This document shows positions 32,284-42,071 of a stretch of 64,000 nucleotides of DNA, piece after piece. The position numbers were made by a program, and so were the translations under genes. The notes beneath the pieces are model-generated. The model did not search any database and was not told where the DNA came from. It was given only the letters and a program-made list of their open reading frames with translations. Each line of letters starts with the position of its first letter. The first letter of the stretch is position 1. Source of the DNA: Arthrobacter sp. (lineage in GTDB: Bacteria > Actinomycetota > Actinomycetes > Actinomycetales > Micrococcaceae); contig JAITLQ010000005.1 in the NCBI GenBank assembly GCA_031277795.1, positions 124,001-188,000 of the forward strand. The letters run 5' to 3'.

Positions 32284-33267
32284 GTGGACATCGATATGAG
32301 TGCGCTGCGAGCGCTGGAGAAGGAGCGGGAAATCCCGCTCGAGAAGCTCATCACCACGATCGAGCAGGCGCTGGTGCTGGCCTACGACAAGCAGCCGGGC
32401 GCCATCCGTGGCGCGCGCGCCGAGCTGGACCGCAAGAGCGGCCACGCGACCATCTGGGCTCCCGAGCTGGATGAGGAAAACAAGCGCATCGGGGAGTTCG
32501 ACGACACCCCCACCGACTTTGGGCGCATCGCGGCGTCCACCGCGCGCCAGATCATCATGCAGCGCCTGCGCGACGCGGACGACGCCGTGGTGCTCGGCGA
32601 GTTCAAGGGCAAGGAGGGGGAGATCCTCTCCGGCCTCATCCAGCAGGGCCGCGACCCCCGCATGATCCAGGTCAACCTGGGCACCATCGAGGCCGTCCTG
32701 CCCCCGCCGGAGCAGGTCCCCGGCGAGGCCTACAAGCACGGCCGCCGCCTGCGCGTGTACGTCACCGACGTGCACCGCGGCCCCAAGGGCCCCTCGATCA
32801 CGGTTTCGCGCTCGCACCCGAACCTGGTGCGTCGCCTCTTCGAGCTCGAGGTCCCCGAGATCGCTGACGGCTCGGTGGAGATCGTTGGCCTCGCCCGCGA
32901 GGCCGGTCATCGCACCAAGATGGCCGTGCGTTCAAAGCGCGAGGGTGTCAACGCCAAGGGCGCCTGCATCGGCGAGATGGGCAGCCGCGTGCGCGCCGTC
33001 ATGACGGAGCTGGGGGAGGAGAAGATCGACATCGTCGACTTCTCGAGTGACCCGGCCGAGTTCGTGGCGCACGCCCTGTCCCCGGCCAAGGTGCTGCGCG
33101 TTGCGGTAACGGACGTGGCCAACCACCAGGTCCGCGCCGTCGTGCCGGAGTCCCAGCTTTCGCTCGCGATCGGCAAGGAGGGCCAGAACGCCCGCCTGGC
33201 CGCCAAGCTGACCGGCTGGCGCATCGACATCGTCTCGGACGCCGCGGACCGGGCCGAGCAGGCCTGA
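32284..33267 (+). CDS. nusA: Transcription termination/antitermination factor NusA
   Basis: 327 residues, the short actinobacterial form without the C-terminal acidic repeats of enterobacterial NusA. N-terminal RNA-polymerase-binding domain (1-~105), S1 domain (~110-175), then KH1 and KH2 domains (VRSKREGVNAKGACIGEMGSRV, VVPESQLSLAIGKEGQNARL). The GTG start lies directly after the rimP stop. Confidence 0.95.
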   Translation: MDIDMSALRALEKEREIPLEKLITTIEQALVLAYDKQPGAIRGARAELDRKSGHATIWAPELDEENKRIGEFDDTPTDFGRIAASTARQIIMQRLRDADDAVVLGEFKGKEGEILSGLIQQGRDPRMIQVNLGTIEAVLPPPEQVPGEAYKHGRRLRVYVTDVHRGPKGPSITVSRSHPNLVRRLFELEVPEIADGSVEIVGLAREAGHRTKMAVRSKREGVNAKGACIGEMGSRVRAVMTELGEEKIDIVDFSSDPAEFVAHALSPAKVLRVAVTDVANHQVRAVVPESQLSLAIGKEGQNARLAAKLTGWRIDIVSDAADRAEQA

Positions 33268-33292
33268 GCACCCCGGCGCGAGGGGGTGGTGT

Positions 33293-33314
33293 GAGGCACA
33301 CCGTGGTGTGCCTC
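33293..33314 (+). terminator. Hairpin after nusA
   Basis: GAGGCACACC and GGTGTGCCTC form a tight 10-bp stem 26 nt after the nusA stop. A -10-like TAGACT at 33340-33345 follows, so infB-proximal genes may have a second promoter. Confidence 0.5.
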
Positions 33315-33339
33315 GCACCGCCCCGCCTCCCGCAAGCGG

Positions 33340-33345
33340 TAGACT
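33340..33345 (+). promoter_or_regulatory. -10 element before ylxR-infB
   Basis: TAGACT, 54 nt before the ylxR ATG and just after the nusA hairpin. No convincing -35. Confidence 0.4.
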
Positions 33346-33399
33346 GGTACGCGGTGCGCCGCTCGGCGCACCGAGCTGGACACGGAGGGAGAGACTTTC

Positions 33400-33729
33400 A
33401 TGGCCTCCCCCCTTCGCACCTGCGTTGGCTGTCGCGAGGTGGTTGCCCAGGAGCAGCTCATGCGTTGGGTCGTGGACCCGCAGGAACCGACACGGCTCCT
33501 GCCGGACCCGAAGCGGCGCATGCCCGGACGGGGTGCGTGGTTGCATCCCATCGAGCAGTGCGCGCACCTCGCGGTGCGGCGGCGTGGATTTGCCAGGGCG
33601 TTTCGCTCCGGCGGAATTCATCACGACCTTTCCGCGTTGTTGAACGTCATGCCCACGGAATCTTTGTCGGATTCCGTTCGCCAGGAAACCCAAACTGAAA
33701 GCGGGTCAGGAAAAGTGGAAACCCGATGA
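33400..33729 (+). CDS. ylxR: YlxR-family RNA-binding protein
   Basis: 109 residues. The conserved core RTCVGCREV, LMRWVVDP and the GRGAWLHP turn identify the YlxR (DUF448) family, which in Firmicutes acts in RNase P and translation-related control. Its position between nusA and infB is the standard one. The last ~30 residues are polar and not conserved. Confidence 0.92.
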   Translation: MASPLRTCVGCREVVAQEQLMRWVVDPQEPTRLLPDPKRRMPGRGAWLHPIEQCAHLAVRRRGFARAFRSGGIHHDLSALLNVMPTESLSDSVRQETQTESGSGKVETR

Positions 33730-33870
33730 GTGCCGTCCGATGAGCGCCCAGAGATGAACCACCTCTGCGTCGCCACCGACCCGTGCGCCGCGCCGTTTGA
33801 GCGCCGCACGCCAGAAACACCAAGGTCCGCCTGAGCCTGCTTTCACAGGCGCGGACCAGACAGGAGAACT

Positions 33871-36645
33871 GTGGCTAAGGTCCGCGTACACGAGCTCGCC
33901 AAGGAGCTCGGGATCACTTCCAAGGAAGCGATCACCAAGCTCGAGGAGATGGGCGAGTTCGTTCGCTCCGCCTCCTCGACGATTGAACCCCCGGTGGTGA
34001 AGAAGCTGCGCTCGGCGTTCCCGAACGCCGCCGCTCCCGCCGCCCCGGCTGCGCCCGCAGCCCCCAAGCCGGCCGCCAAGAAGCCGGCCGCCCCCGCGCC
34101 GTCGGCCCCCGAGGCCCCCGCCGCCAAGGCAACCCCGGCTGCCGCGCCGGCCCCCGCCGCGAAGGCACCCGAGGCCCCCAAGCCGGCTTCGGCTCCCAAG
34201 CCCGCCGCCGCTGCCCCGAAGCCGGCCTCCGCCCCCAAGCCGGGTGCCGCCGCTCCGAAGCCGGGCACCCCGCGTCCCGGCAACAACCCGTTCTCGTCGC
34301 AGCAGGGCATGCGCCCCGCCGGCGGTCAGGGCGGCTCCGCCCCGCGTCCGGGTGGCCCCCGTCCGGGTGCCCCGCGCCCGGGCAACAACCCCTTCTCCTC
34401 GCAGCAGGGCATGCGCCCCTCCGCGCCCGGCGCCGGCGGACCCCGCCCGGGTGCCCCGCGCCAGGGTGCCGCAGGCGCCGGTGGCCCCCGTCCGGGTGCC
34501 CCGCGCCCGCCGCGTCCGGCCGGTGCCGGCGCTGGTGGCCCGCGCCCCAACCCGAACATGATGCCCAAGAAGCTTGAGCTGAACGTGGGCAAGCCGGGTG
34601 CCGGCGGCGGCCGTGGCCCGGGTCGTCCGGGTCAGGGCGGCGGCGCGGCCGGCGGTGCCGGTGGCGCAGGCGGCGGCTTCCGCGGCGGTCGCGGCGGTGG
34701 CCGTGGCTCGGCGCAGGGTGCGTTCGGTAAGGGCGGTCCCCGTCGCGGCAAGGCTCGCAAGTCGAAGCGCGCCAAGCGTCAGGAGCTGGAGCAGCAGGGA
34801 GCACCCGTCGTTGGCGGCGTGATCGTTCCCCGCGGCAACGGTTCCACCGTGGTGCGCCTGCGCCGCGGCGCCACGATCTCCGACTTCGCCGAGAAGATCA
34901 ATGCCAACCCGGCGGCGCTCGTGACCGTGCTCTTCCACCTGGGCGAGATGGCCACGGCCACGCAGTCCCTGGACGAGGCGACCTTCGAGGTGCTGGCGGA
35001 GGAACTGGGCTACGTGGTCCAGATCGTCTCGCCCGAGGACGAGGAGCGCGAGCTCTTCGAGTCCTTCGACATCGACCTGGATGGCGAGCTCGAGGCCGAG
35101 ACCGACGACATGCTGGAGCCCCGCCCGCCGGTGGTCACCATCATGGGTCACGTCGATCACGGTAAGACCCGACTGCTGGACGCGATCCGCAAGTCCAACG
35201 TCATCGAGGGCGAGGCCGGCGGCATCACCCAGCACATCGGTGCGTACCAGATCACGGCCGAGCTGGAGGGCGACGAGCGTCGCATCACCTTCATCGATAC
35301 CCCGGGTCACGAGGCCTTCACGGCCATGCGTGCCCGCGGCGCCAAGGCCACGGATATCGCCGTGCTCGTGGTGGCCGCCGACGACGGCGTCATGCCGCAG
35401 ACCATTGAGGCGCTCAACCACGCCCAGGCCGCCGAGGTGCCGATCGTGGTTGCCGTCAACAAGATGGATAAGCCGGAGGCCAACGCCGACAAGGTCATGG
35501 GCCAGCTCACCGAGTACGGCCTGGTGCCGGAGCAGTACGGTGGCGACACCATGTTCGTGCCGGTTTCGGCCCGCGAGAACATGGGCATCGAGGACCTGCT
35601 CTCCGCGATCCTGCTGACGGCCGACGCCGCCCTGGATCTGCGCGCCAACCCGGACAAGGACGCTCGCGGCATCGCGATCGAAGCCAACCTGGACAAGGGC
35701 CGCGGCGCCGTCGCGACCGTCCTGGTGGAGTCCGGCACCCTCATGGTGGGCGACACGATCGTGGCCGGCACGGCTCACGGCCGCGTCCGCGCCATGTTCG
35801 ATGAGAACGGCAACGCCCTCGACGTGGCGCTGCCCTCCCGTCCGGTGCAGGTCCTTGGCCTGAGCAACGTTCCCCGCGCAGGCGATACCTTCATCGTCAC
35901 GCCGGACGAGCGCACCGCCCGCCAGATCGCCGAGAAGCGTGAGGCCGCGGACCGCAACGCCATGCTGGCCAAGCGCCGCAAGCGCATCTCGCTCGAGGAC
36001 TTCGACAAGGCCGTGGCCGAGGGCAAGATCGACACCCTCAACCTCATCCTCAAGGGCGACGTTTCCGGTGCCGTTGAGGCCCTGGAGGACTCGCTGCTCA
36101 AGATCGACGTGGGCGACGACGTGCAGCTGCGCGTCATCCACCGCGGCGTGGGTGCGATCACCCAGAACGACGTCAACCTCGCCACCGTGGACAACGCCAT
36201 CATCATTGGCTTCAACGTCCGCCCGGCCGAACGCGTCGCCGATCTGGCCGACCGCGAGGGCGTCGACATGCGCTTCTACTCGGTCATCTACCAGGCGATC
36301 GACGACATCGAGGCGGCCCTCAAGGGCATGCTCAAGCCGGAGTACGAGGAGATTGCCCTCGGCTCCGCGGAGATCCGCCAGGTGTTCCGTTCCTCGAAGT
36401 TCGGCAACATCGCCGGTTCGATCGTTCGTTCCGGCCTCATCCGCCGCAACGCCAAGGCGCGCCTCGTGCGCGACGGCAACGTCGTGGCAGACAACCTCTC
36501 CATCGAGTCCCTCCGCCGCGAGAAGGACGACGTGACCGAGGTTCGCGATGGTTACGAGTGCGGTATCGGCCTGGGGTCGTTCAACGACATCAAGGAAGGC
36601 GACACCATCGAGACGTGGGAGATGCGCGAGAAGCCGCGCGCCTGA
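33871..36645 (+). CDS. infB: Translation initiation factor IF-2
   Basis: 924 residues. N-terminal IF2_N module ([19 protein letters not shown]), then ~300 residues rich in Pro, Ala, Gly and Arg, including two copies of the unit [12 protein letters not shown] and a Gly/Arg-rich stretch. A second IF2_N module (about 320-390) precedes the GTPase: G1 GHVDHGKT, G3 DTPGHE, G4 NKMD, then the beta-barrel and C-terminal domains that bind fMet-tRNA. GTG 33871 follows CAGGAGAACT. The long low-complexity N-terminal part is usual for high-GC Actinobacteria. Confidence 0.96.
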   Translation: MAKVRVHELAKELGITSKEAITKLEEMGEFVRSASSTIEPPVVKKLRSAFPNAAAPAAPAAPAAPKPAAKKPAAPAPSAPEAPAAKATPAAAPAPAAKAPEAPKPASAPKPAAAAPKPASAPKPGAAAPKPGTPRPGNNPFSSQQGMRPAGGQGGSAPRPGGPRPGAPRPGNNPFSSQQGMRPSAPGAGGPRPGAPRQGAAGAGGPRPGAPRPPRPAGAGAGGPRPNPNMMPKKLELNVGKPGAGGGRGPGRPGQGGGAAGGAGGAGGGFRGGRGGGRGSAQGAFGKGGPRRGKARKSKRAKRQELEQQGAPVVGGVIVPRGNGSTVVRLRRGATISDFAEKINANPAALVTVLFHLGEMATATQSLDEATFEVLAEELGYVVQIVSPEDEERELFESFDIDLDGELEAETDDMLEPRPPVVTIMGHVDHGKTRLLDAIRKSNVIEGEAGGITQHIGAYQITAELEGDERRITFIDTPGHEAFTAMRARGAKATDIAVLVVAADDGVMPQTIEALNHAQAAEVPIVVAVNKMDKPEANADKVMGQLTEYGLVPEQYGGDTMFVPVSARENMGIEDLLSAILLTADAALDLRANPDKDARGIAIEANLDKGRGAVATVLVESGTLMVGDTIVAGTAHGRVRAMFDENGNALDVALPSRPVQVLGLSNVPRAGDTFIVTPDERTARQIAEKREAADRNAMLAKRRKRISLEDFDKAVAEGKIDTLNLILKGDVSGAVEALEDSLLKIDVGDDVQLRVIHRGVGAITQNDVNLATVDNAIIIGFNVRPAERVADLADREGVDMRFYSVIYQAIDDIEAALKGMLKPEYEEIALGSAEIRQVFRSSKFGNIAGSIVRSGLIRRNAKARLVRDGNVVADNLSIESLRREKDDVTEVRDGYECGIGLGSFNDIKEGDTIETWEMREKPRA

Positions 36646-36669
36646 TCCTTCGCTCGAGGAATCGCTTCA

Positions 36670-36702
36670 CACGGGGGTGGGTGCACGTCACCCGCCCCCG
36701 TG
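36670..36702 (+). terminator. Terminator after infB
   Basis: 14-bp arms (36670-36683, 36689-36702) with one G-T pair and a 5-nt loop, followed by GCGTTTCCCC. The rbfA leader beyond it has another 7-bp hairpin at 36731-36750. Confidence 0.75.
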
Positions 36703-36771
36703 GCGTTTCCCCCTCATACTTTCTACAGTGGGGCCGCTGACCTGCGGCCCAGCAAGCCTCAAGGAGGAAGC

Positions 36772-37221
36772 ATGGCCGACGCAGCCCGCGCAGCCCGCAT
36801 GGCACAGCGCATCCGTGTGATCGTGGCGGAGTCCATCCGCAAGGTGATCCGCGACGAAGCAGTCGAGAACCTGACCATCACCGACGCCCGCGTGACCCGC
36901 GACCTGCAGAACGCCACGGTGTACTACACGGTCTTCGGCACGGACGAGGACAAGGCGGTCGTCGCCGACCTCCTCGCCAAGAACACCGGTCGCCTGCGCA
37001 AGGAGGTGGGCCGCAACATCACCGCGCGCCTGACCCCCACGCTCGCCTTCGTGGCGGACGAGGTCCCGGTCAACGCCAACCTGGTGGAGGACCTGCTCCG
37101 CGTCGCCAAGGAGAAGGACGCCGCCGTGGCGGCCCTCGCCGAGGGCAAGGAGTACGCCGGTGAGGCGGATCCCTACAAGCACGACGACGAGGACGATACG
37201 GACGATGCCGAAGGCCGTTGA
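36772..37221 (+). CDS. rbfA: Ribosome-binding factor A
   Basis: 149-residue 30S maturation and cold-adaptation factor with a KH-like fold. The family core RMAQRIRVIVAESIRKVI, ITDARVTRDLQNATVYYTVFG and LTPTLAFVADEV is present; the C-terminal ~35 residues are acidic (end rich in Asp). ATG 36772 has AAGGAGGAAGC before it. It overlaps truB by 17 bp. Confidence 0.94.
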   Translation: MADAARAARMAQRIRVIVAESIRKVIRDEAVENLTITDARVTRDLQNATVYYTVFGTDEDKAVVADLLAKNTGRLRKEVGRNITARLTPTLAFVADEVPVNANLVEDLLRVAKEKDAAVAALAEGKEYAGEADPYKHDDEDDTDDAEGR

Positions 37222-38104
37222 TCCCAACGCCCCTTCCGGCCTCGTGGTGGTGGACAAGCCGCAGGGCCTGACGAGCCACGACGTGGTCTCGCGCATGCGG
37301 CGCCTGGCCGGCACGCGCAAGGTGGGCCACGCCGGGACGCTCGATCCCATGGCCACCGGCGTGCTCCTCGTGGGCGTCAATAAGGCAACGCGCCTGCTGA
37401 CGTACCTCGTGGGCCAGGACAAGGTTTACGAGGCCACGGTCCGCCTGGGCGAGACCACCACCACGGAGGACGCGGAGGGGGAGATCCTTCAGCGCCGCTA
37501 CGTCGCGGCCGTCACGCGCCAAGCGCTCGACGCCGCCGTGGAGGCCTTGACGGGCGACATCCAGCAGGTGCCGAGCGCCGTCTCCGCCATCAAGGTGGAT
37601 GGCAAGCGCTCGTACCAGCGCGTCCGCGATGGCGAGGAGGTCGTGCTGCCCGCGCGCCCCGTCACCATCAAGCGCTTCGAGATCCTCGACGTGCGCCGTC
37701 CGGAGGGCGGGCGCACCATGGACGTCGATGTGGTGGTGGAGTGCACCTCCGGCACGTACATCCGCGCCCTGGCCCGCGACCTGGGCGAGGCCCTGGCCGT
37801 GGGCGGTCACCTGACCGCCCTGCGGCGCACGAGCGTCGGCAGCTTCGGTCTGGACAAGGCTTCGACCCTCGAGGAGCTCGCCGAGCGCTTCGAGATGCTC
37901 CCGCTGCCGGAGGCCGCCCGCGGGCTCTTCCCGGCGCGCGAGCTCACGGCCGAGGAGGTCAACGAGCTCGGCTTCGGCCGCCGCATCGGCGCTAACCCCA
38001 CGGCCGAGCTCACGGCCGGCTTCGCGCCGGACGGGACACTCATCGCCCTCATGAACAACGTCAAGGACAAGGCCAAGCCGGAGCTCGTCTTCGAGACGCG
38101 CTGA
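37205..38104 (+). CDS. truB: tRNA pseudouridine-55 synthase
   Basis: 299-residue enzyme making pseudouridine 55 in the tRNA T-loop. Catalytic Asp47 is in GHAGTLDPMATGVL, preceded by GLVVVDKPQGLTSHDVV; later motifs VSAIKVDGKRSYQRVRDGE and SGTYIRALARDLG are intact. The start ATG 37205 lies inside the end of rbfA, which fits coupled translation. Confidence 0.95.
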   Translation: MPKAVDPNAPSGLVVVDKPQGLTSHDVVSRMRRLAGTRKVGHAGTLDPMATGVLLVGVNKATRLLTYLVGQDKVYEATVRLGETTTTEDAEGEILQRRYVAAVTRQALDAAVEALTGDIQQVPSAVSAIKVDGKRSYQRVRDGEEVVLPARPVTIKRFEILDVRRPEGGRTMDVDVVVECTSGTYIRALARDLGEALAVGGHLTALRRTSVGSFGLDKASTLEELAERFEMLPLPEAARGLFPARELTAEEVNELGFGRRIGANPTAELTAGFAPDGTLIALMNNVKDKAKPELVFETR

Positions 38105-38149
38105 CCCCGGTCCCGCGGCCGCCACCCCGCCCCTAGGAGCACCCACCCC

Positions 38150-38524
38150 ATGATCTTCGACGGCTTCATGATCGCCGGCGCCATCGTCTGCGCGCTCAGC
38201 GTGCTGATTGGGGTGGGCTCGGCGATCTTGCGGCGCTACCCCACGGATGCCTCGATCCTGTCGTTCGCGGCGGTGGAGCTCTTCCTCGTCGTGTACGCGA
38301 TCCAGGCTGGCATCCGGCAGGCGGGCGGTGAACCCATCCAGGGGGCGCCGTGGGAGTTCTGGGGCTACCTCGTCACGGCGCTCTTCGTCGGCGTGCTGGC
38401 CGGCTGGTGGGGGATCGGCGAGAAGTCCCGCTGGTCGAACATCGTCATGGCGGCCGCCGGGTTCACGATCTTCGTCATGCTGTATCGCATGCAGCAGGTG
38501 TGGGTCGGCGTCGGCTGGATGTAG
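38150..38524 (+). CDS. Small integral membrane protein, unrecognised
   Basis: 124 residues with four hydrophobic helices (about 5-27, 36-54, 69-87, 97-115) and short loops. No family motif recognised. It lies 45 bp after truB, preceded by TAGGAGCACCCACCCC, and is followed by another small membrane gene. Function unknown. Confidence 0.7.
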   Translation: MIFDGFMIAGAIVCALSVLIGVGSAILRRYPTDASILSFAAVELFLVVYAIQAGIRQAGGEPIQGAPWEFWGYLVTALFVGVLAGWWGIGEKSRWSNIVMAAAGFTIFVMLYRMQQVWVGVGWM

Positions 38525-38631
38525 TGGCGGCGCCGCCTCAAGCGGGCGGCGTCGGCGGCCGGCGGCACGGAGCCTCCGGCCGGCGCGGAACACGCGCGGA
38601 GCATGACCCATCTCGGGTGAGGAAAAGAAGC

Positions 38632-39159
38632 ATGGAAGAGAACACGCGCGGCGGAAAGATCGCCGCCAAGGTCCAGGCCGCCCAGGCAGCCGCGGGCACC
38701 CAGGCCGACCACGCGACGTCGGGCATCGATGCCCACGCCCCCGAGGCCAAGAACCGCGGGCTCGGCCGCATCATCATCGCCGTGTACGGCGTCTTTGCGC
38801 TCTCGGCGTTCGCCCGCTCGCTGTGGCAGCTCGTGGGCAGCGAGCACGGGGAGCGGATCTTCCCGCTCGCCCCCGTGGCCATCTCGTTCTCCATGGTCGC
38901 GGCGGTCGTCTACATCGTGGCGACCATCTCGCTCGCCGTGCCCAAGCGCGGGGCCTGGTACGTGGCGCTCGTGGCGGTGCTCGTGGAGATCGTGGGCGTC
39001 ATCGCCGTCTCGATCCTCTCCTACGCCGAGCCGCAGCTCTTCCCCAAGGCCTCCGTATGGAGCCACTTCGGGCAGGGCTACGGCTACGTGCCGCTGGTGC
39101 TGCCGTTCGTTGGTCTGTGGTGGCTGCTGACGCACCGCCCGCGGTCGGCGAAGGCCTGA
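38632..39159 (+). CDS. Small integral membrane protein with polar N-terminus
   Basis: 175 residues. The first ~40 residues are polar and Ala-rich, followed by four helices (about 42-62, 78-100, 105-125, 145-165). The pattern YGVFALSAFARSLWQL and HFGQGYGYVPLVLPFVGLWWLL is typical of an actinobacterial membrane family found next to truB/ribF. ATG 38632 has GAGGAAAAGAAG before it. No function known. Confidence 0.72.
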   Translation: MEENTRGGKIAAKVQAAQAAAGTQADHATSGIDAHAPEAKNRGLGRIIIAVYGVFALSAFARSLWQLVGSEHGERIFPLAPVAISFSMVAAVVYIVATISLAVPKRGAWYVALVAVLVEIVGVIAVSILSYAEPQLFPKASVWSHFGQGYGYVPLVLPFVGLWWLLTHRPRSAKA

Positions 39160-39234
39160 TCCCGGTGGATAATGGAGCGGGCTGCGTGCCGTTGGTCCGC
39201 GCCTGAACAGAAGCACTCCATCAAAGGAGAACTG

Positions 39235-40377
39235 GTGCTGCACTGGAAGAGCCTGGACGAGGTCCCGGCGTCCTTGACGGGATCCACCGTCACCATCGGC
39301 AACTTCGACGGCGTGCACCGCGGGCACCAATCGCTGCTGAACACCGTGGTCGCTGCGGCCAAGGAGCACGGCTGCGAGTCGGTGGTCGTGACGTTCGACC
39401 CGCACCCGGCCAAGGTCCACCGCCCGGCGTTCGCGCCCGTGCCGATCATGAGCGAGCACCGCAAGGCGGCCCTCATCGCCGAGGCCGGCGTGGACGCGCT
39501 GCTGACCATCAACTACACGCTGGCCTTCGCCGATCAGTCGGCCGAGGAGTTTGTGCGCGACTACCTCGTGGAGGGGCTGCGGGCCAAGGTCGTCGTGGTG
39601 GGTCACGATGTTCGCTTCGGGCGCGGCAACGAGGGCACGCTGGACACCATGCATTCCTTGGGTGAAAAGTACGGCTTCGATGTGGTCGCCGTGGACGATG
39701 TGGGGCCGGAGCGCCGTTGGTCCTCCACGTGGGTCCGCGAGGCGCTGCAGAAGGGCGACGTCGCCGCGGCCGCCGAGATCCTCGGCCGCCCGCACGTCAT
39801 GCGCGGCACCGTGGTGCACGGTTTCGCCCGCGGCCGCGAGATGGGCTTCCCCACCGCCAACCTCTCCCGCGATGCCACGGGGCTCATGCCGGCCGACGGC
39901 GTGTACGCCGGATGGCTCGTGGACGAGGCGGGCACGCGCTGGCCCGCCGCGATCTCGATCGGCACCAACCCGACGTTCGACGGTGTGGTGCGGACCGTGG
40001 AGTCCCACGTCATCGATCGCCCGGAGGAGGCCGTGGAGGACTTCAACCTCTACGGGCAGCTCGTGACCGTGGAGTTCATCAAGCACCTGCGCGGGACCGT
40101 CGCCTACCGCGGCGTGGAGCCGCTCATCGAGCAGATGAACCTGGACGTGGAGCGGACGCGTGCCGTCTTGGCCGCCGATGCGGCCTCCGCCGAGGCGCGC
40201 TTGGCGTGCGCCGCGCGGGACGCGGTGGATGCCCCCGTGCTGGAGGCCGAGAAGGCGGCGCGGGCCGGCGGCCTGGCGGCGGGTTCGTCCGCCGGTGCCG
40301 CTTCCGGTGATGCGGCGGACGCCTCCGCCACGCCCTCCTCTTCCTCCGCGTCCTCCGCACGCTCCGCGTCGGAGTGA
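39235..40377 (+). CDS. ribF: Bifunctional riboflavin kinase / FAD synthetase
   Basis: 380 residues; phosphorylates riboflavin and adenylates FMN. The FAD-synthetase domain (1-~165) has GNFDGVHRGHQSLL; the flavokinase domain (~180-310) has GTVVHGFARGREMGFPTANL. The final ~60 residues are Ala/Ser-rich and beyond the usual ~310-330, likely disordered. GTG 39235 has AAAGGAGAACTG before it. The end overlaps the methyltransferase start as GTGA. Confidence 0.94.
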   Translation: MLHWKSLDEVPASLTGSTVTIGNFDGVHRGHQSLLNTVVAAAKEHGCESVVVTFDPHPAKVHRPAFAPVPIMSEHRKAALIAEAGVDALLTINYTLAFADQSAEEFVRDYLVEGLRAKVVVVGHDVRFGRGNEGTLDTMHSLGEKYGFDVVAVDDVGPERRWSSTWVREALQKGDVAAAAEILGRPHVMRGTVVHGFARGREMGFPTANLSRDATGLMPADGVYAGWLVDEAGTRWPAAISIGTNPTFDGVVRTVESHVIDRPEEAVEDFNLYGQLVTVEFIKHLRGTVAYRGVEPLIEQMNLDVERTRAVLAADAASAEARLACAARDAVDAPVLEAEKAARAGGLAAGSSAGAASGDAADASATPSSSSASSARSASE

Positions 40378-41168
40378 CGGGCCCCTCCGGCGCGCCCATC
40401 CCGAACTTGCCCGACGGCGCGCCCAAGCTCTCGGCCTCGGCCCGCCTCGAGCTCGGCGGTGCCTTCGAGGCGGCGGGGGAGGGGTACCACGAGGTGCGCC
40501 CTGGGTACCCGGCGTGGGTCGCGCCGTTCCTCGTTTCTCCTTCCGCGCGTTCCGTCGCCGACCTCGGCGCGGGCACGGGGCTCTTCACGCGCGACCTCGC
40601 GGCGCCGGGCCGCACGGTGCACGCTGTGGAGCCGGCGGACTCCATGCGCGAGGTGCTCGCGCGAACCCAGCCGGGGGTCGTCGTGCACGACGGGACGGGG
40701 GAGGCCACCGGCCTGCATCCCGCGTCCGTCGATGCCGTCACGGTGGCGCAGGCGTGGCACTGGATGGATCCGCTCGCGGCGTCCGCCGAGGCCGCGCGGA
40801 TCCTCACGCCCGGCGGCACGCTCGGCCTGGTCTGGAACCAGCTGGACGTTGAGGTGCCCTGGGTGCATCGGCTGAGCCGGATCATGCACGCCGGAGATGT
40901 GCACCGCAATGTGGACGCCGCCGCCCGCGTGGGCGGCGAGTTCGGGGCACGCGAGGTGCGTGAGGAGGGCTGGAGCGACGCCGTCACGCCGGAGTCGCTC
41001 TTCGAGCTGTGCCATTCGCGTTCGTACTGGCTGCGTTCCTCGGCGGCCGTGCGGGCCAAGGTGGACGCGAACCTTTCCTGGTACCTCTACGAGCACCTGG
41101 GGCACGTGCCGGGGGAACGGCTCGAGCTGCCGTATACGTGCCTCGCGGTGCGGTTCACGCTGCTCTGA
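40374..41168 (+). CDS. SAM-dependent methyltransferase
   Basis: 264 residues of class I methyltransferase fold. SAM motif I VADLGAGTGLFTRDLA is at about 62-77, then HAVEPADSMREVL (motif II acidic residue) and VDAVTVAQAWHWMD, the pattern of Methyltransf_11-type enzymes related to YcgJ/Rv-type small-molecule methylases. The GTG start overlaps the ribF stop by 4 bp. Substrate unknown. Confidence 0.86.
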   Translation: MTGPSGAPIPNLPDGAPKLSASARLELGGAFEAAGEGYHEVRPGYPAWVAPFLVSPSARSVADLGAGTGLFTRDLAAPGRTVHAVEPADSMREVLARTQPGVVVHDGTGEATGLHPASVDAVTVAQAWHWMDPLAASAEAARILTPGGTLGLVWNQLDVEVPWVHRLSRIMHAGDVHRNVDAAARVGGEFGAREVREEGWSDAVTPESLFELCHSRSYWLRSSAAVRAKVDANLSWYLYEHLGHVPGERLELPYTCLAVRFTLL

Positions 41169-41180
41169 GCGCCATCCCTC

Positions 41181-41363
41181 GTGCCGCGCCGATCACGACC
41201 TCGCGACTTTTTCGCGAAATCGCGACAAAGACTCGCGATGTGGCCAAAATGTCGCGGGATGGCCGGACGCGCCGCTCCCCGGCCCGACGGCGTGGGGCGG
41301 TGCCGCATGCTGTTCTTGCGTATCCGGCGAGAAAAACCCGCGCGTTCGGCAAAAACAGCATGC
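41181..41363. repeat. Structured 183-bp repeat, copy A
   Basis: About 90% identical to the stretch at 41890-42071. It contains two inverted repeats: an imperfect one rich in TCGCGA, and GCATGCTGTTCTTGC against GCAAAAACAGCATGC (one mismatch) at 41305-41363. A further perfect 13-bp palindrome arm pair (41337-41349 and 41368-41380) ends just before the promoter of the next gene. The shape is that of a REP-like or small mobile element. Confidence 0.75.
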
Positions 41364-41385
41364 GTCACCGAACGCGCGGGTCGGC

Positions 41386-41391
41386 TAGCGT
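41386..41391 (+). promoter_or_regulatory. -10 element, leaderless start of the DUF1648-like gene
   Basis: TAGCGT ends 6 nt before the ATG at 41398, so the transcript should start at or beside the start codon. No ribosome site is present. Confidence 0.5.
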
Positions 41392-41397
41392 CGAGGC

Positions 41398-41901
41398 ATG
41401 AGCGAGCTTGAGGGTGGCGTCGACTCCGCTGACGTGTCGACGCGGCCGCTGGCCGGGGCGGTGATTCGCCGTGGGCGGGTGCTCTCCGTCGTGGCGTTGA
41501 GCCTTGCGGCGGCTCTCGCCGCGCTCGTGACGCTGGGGCTCGTGTGGGGCTCCGTTCCGGCCGAGCTCGCGTCACAGTGGGAACTGGACGGCACCGTCTC
41601 CTCCGTTGCCCCCGCCTGGACGTCGTGGCTTGTGCCGCTGCTGGGTGCAACCATCGGGGTGGCGTTGCCGCTGATCGCTTCCCATGTGCTCGACGCGCTG
41701 GGGCGGATCCCGCTCGCCGCGCTCGGCACCGGGCTCGGCGTGTTGCTCTCGTGCATGACGGCGCAGGTGGTCGCGGCCCAGGCCGGGGCAGACCCTGCCC
41801 AGCTTCCGTCGATGCCGAACGTGTTCGCCTCGCTGGCACTGGCGTGCGCCGCCACGGCGTTGGCTGCCGCCCTGTTCGCGAGGACCTGCGTGCCGCGCTG
41901 A
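41398..41901 (+). CDS. DUF1648-like membrane protein
   Basis: 167 residues with four hydrophobic segments. The stretch after the first helix, VPAELASQWELDGTVSSVAPAW, matches the pattern of DUF1648 (PxxIPxHWxxxGxxDG), found in membrane proteins often linked to SdpI-type immunity or GntR neighbours. The gene sits exactly between two copies of a structured repeat, and its last codons form the left end of copy B. Function unknown. Confidence 0.68.
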   Translation: MSELEGGVDSADVSTRPLAGAVIRRGRVLSVVALSLAAALAALVTLGLVWGSVPAELASQWELDGTVSSVAPAWTSWLVPLLGATIGVALPLIASHVLDALGRIPLAALGTGLGVLLSCMTAQVVAAQAGADPAQLPSMPNVFASLALACAATALAAALFARTCVPR

Positions 41902-42071
41902 TCACGACCTCGCGACTTTTTCGCGACATCGCGACAAAGACTCGCGATGTGGCCAAAAAGTCGCGGGATGGCCGGGCTCGGCGCTCCCCGCCCGACGGCG
42001 AGGGGCGGCGCTGCATGCTGTTCTTGCGTGTCCGGCGAGAAAAACCCGCGCGTTCGGCGAAAACAGCATGC
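41890..42071. repeat. Structured 182-bp repeat, copy B
   Basis: Second copy of the element at 41181-41363. Here the first hairpin is more perfect: arms 41911-41921 with 41955-41965 (11 bp) and 41927-41934 with 41942-41949 (8 bp), loop CAAAGAC. The second hairpin is GCATGCTGTT with AACAGCATGC at its right end. It overlaps the end of the DUF1648-like gene. Confidence 0.75.

Noticed and set aside
33706-36141. An 811-codon minus-strand frame opposite infB
   Set aside because: Low-complexity His/Gly/Val antisense of a conserved GTPase gene; no independent support.
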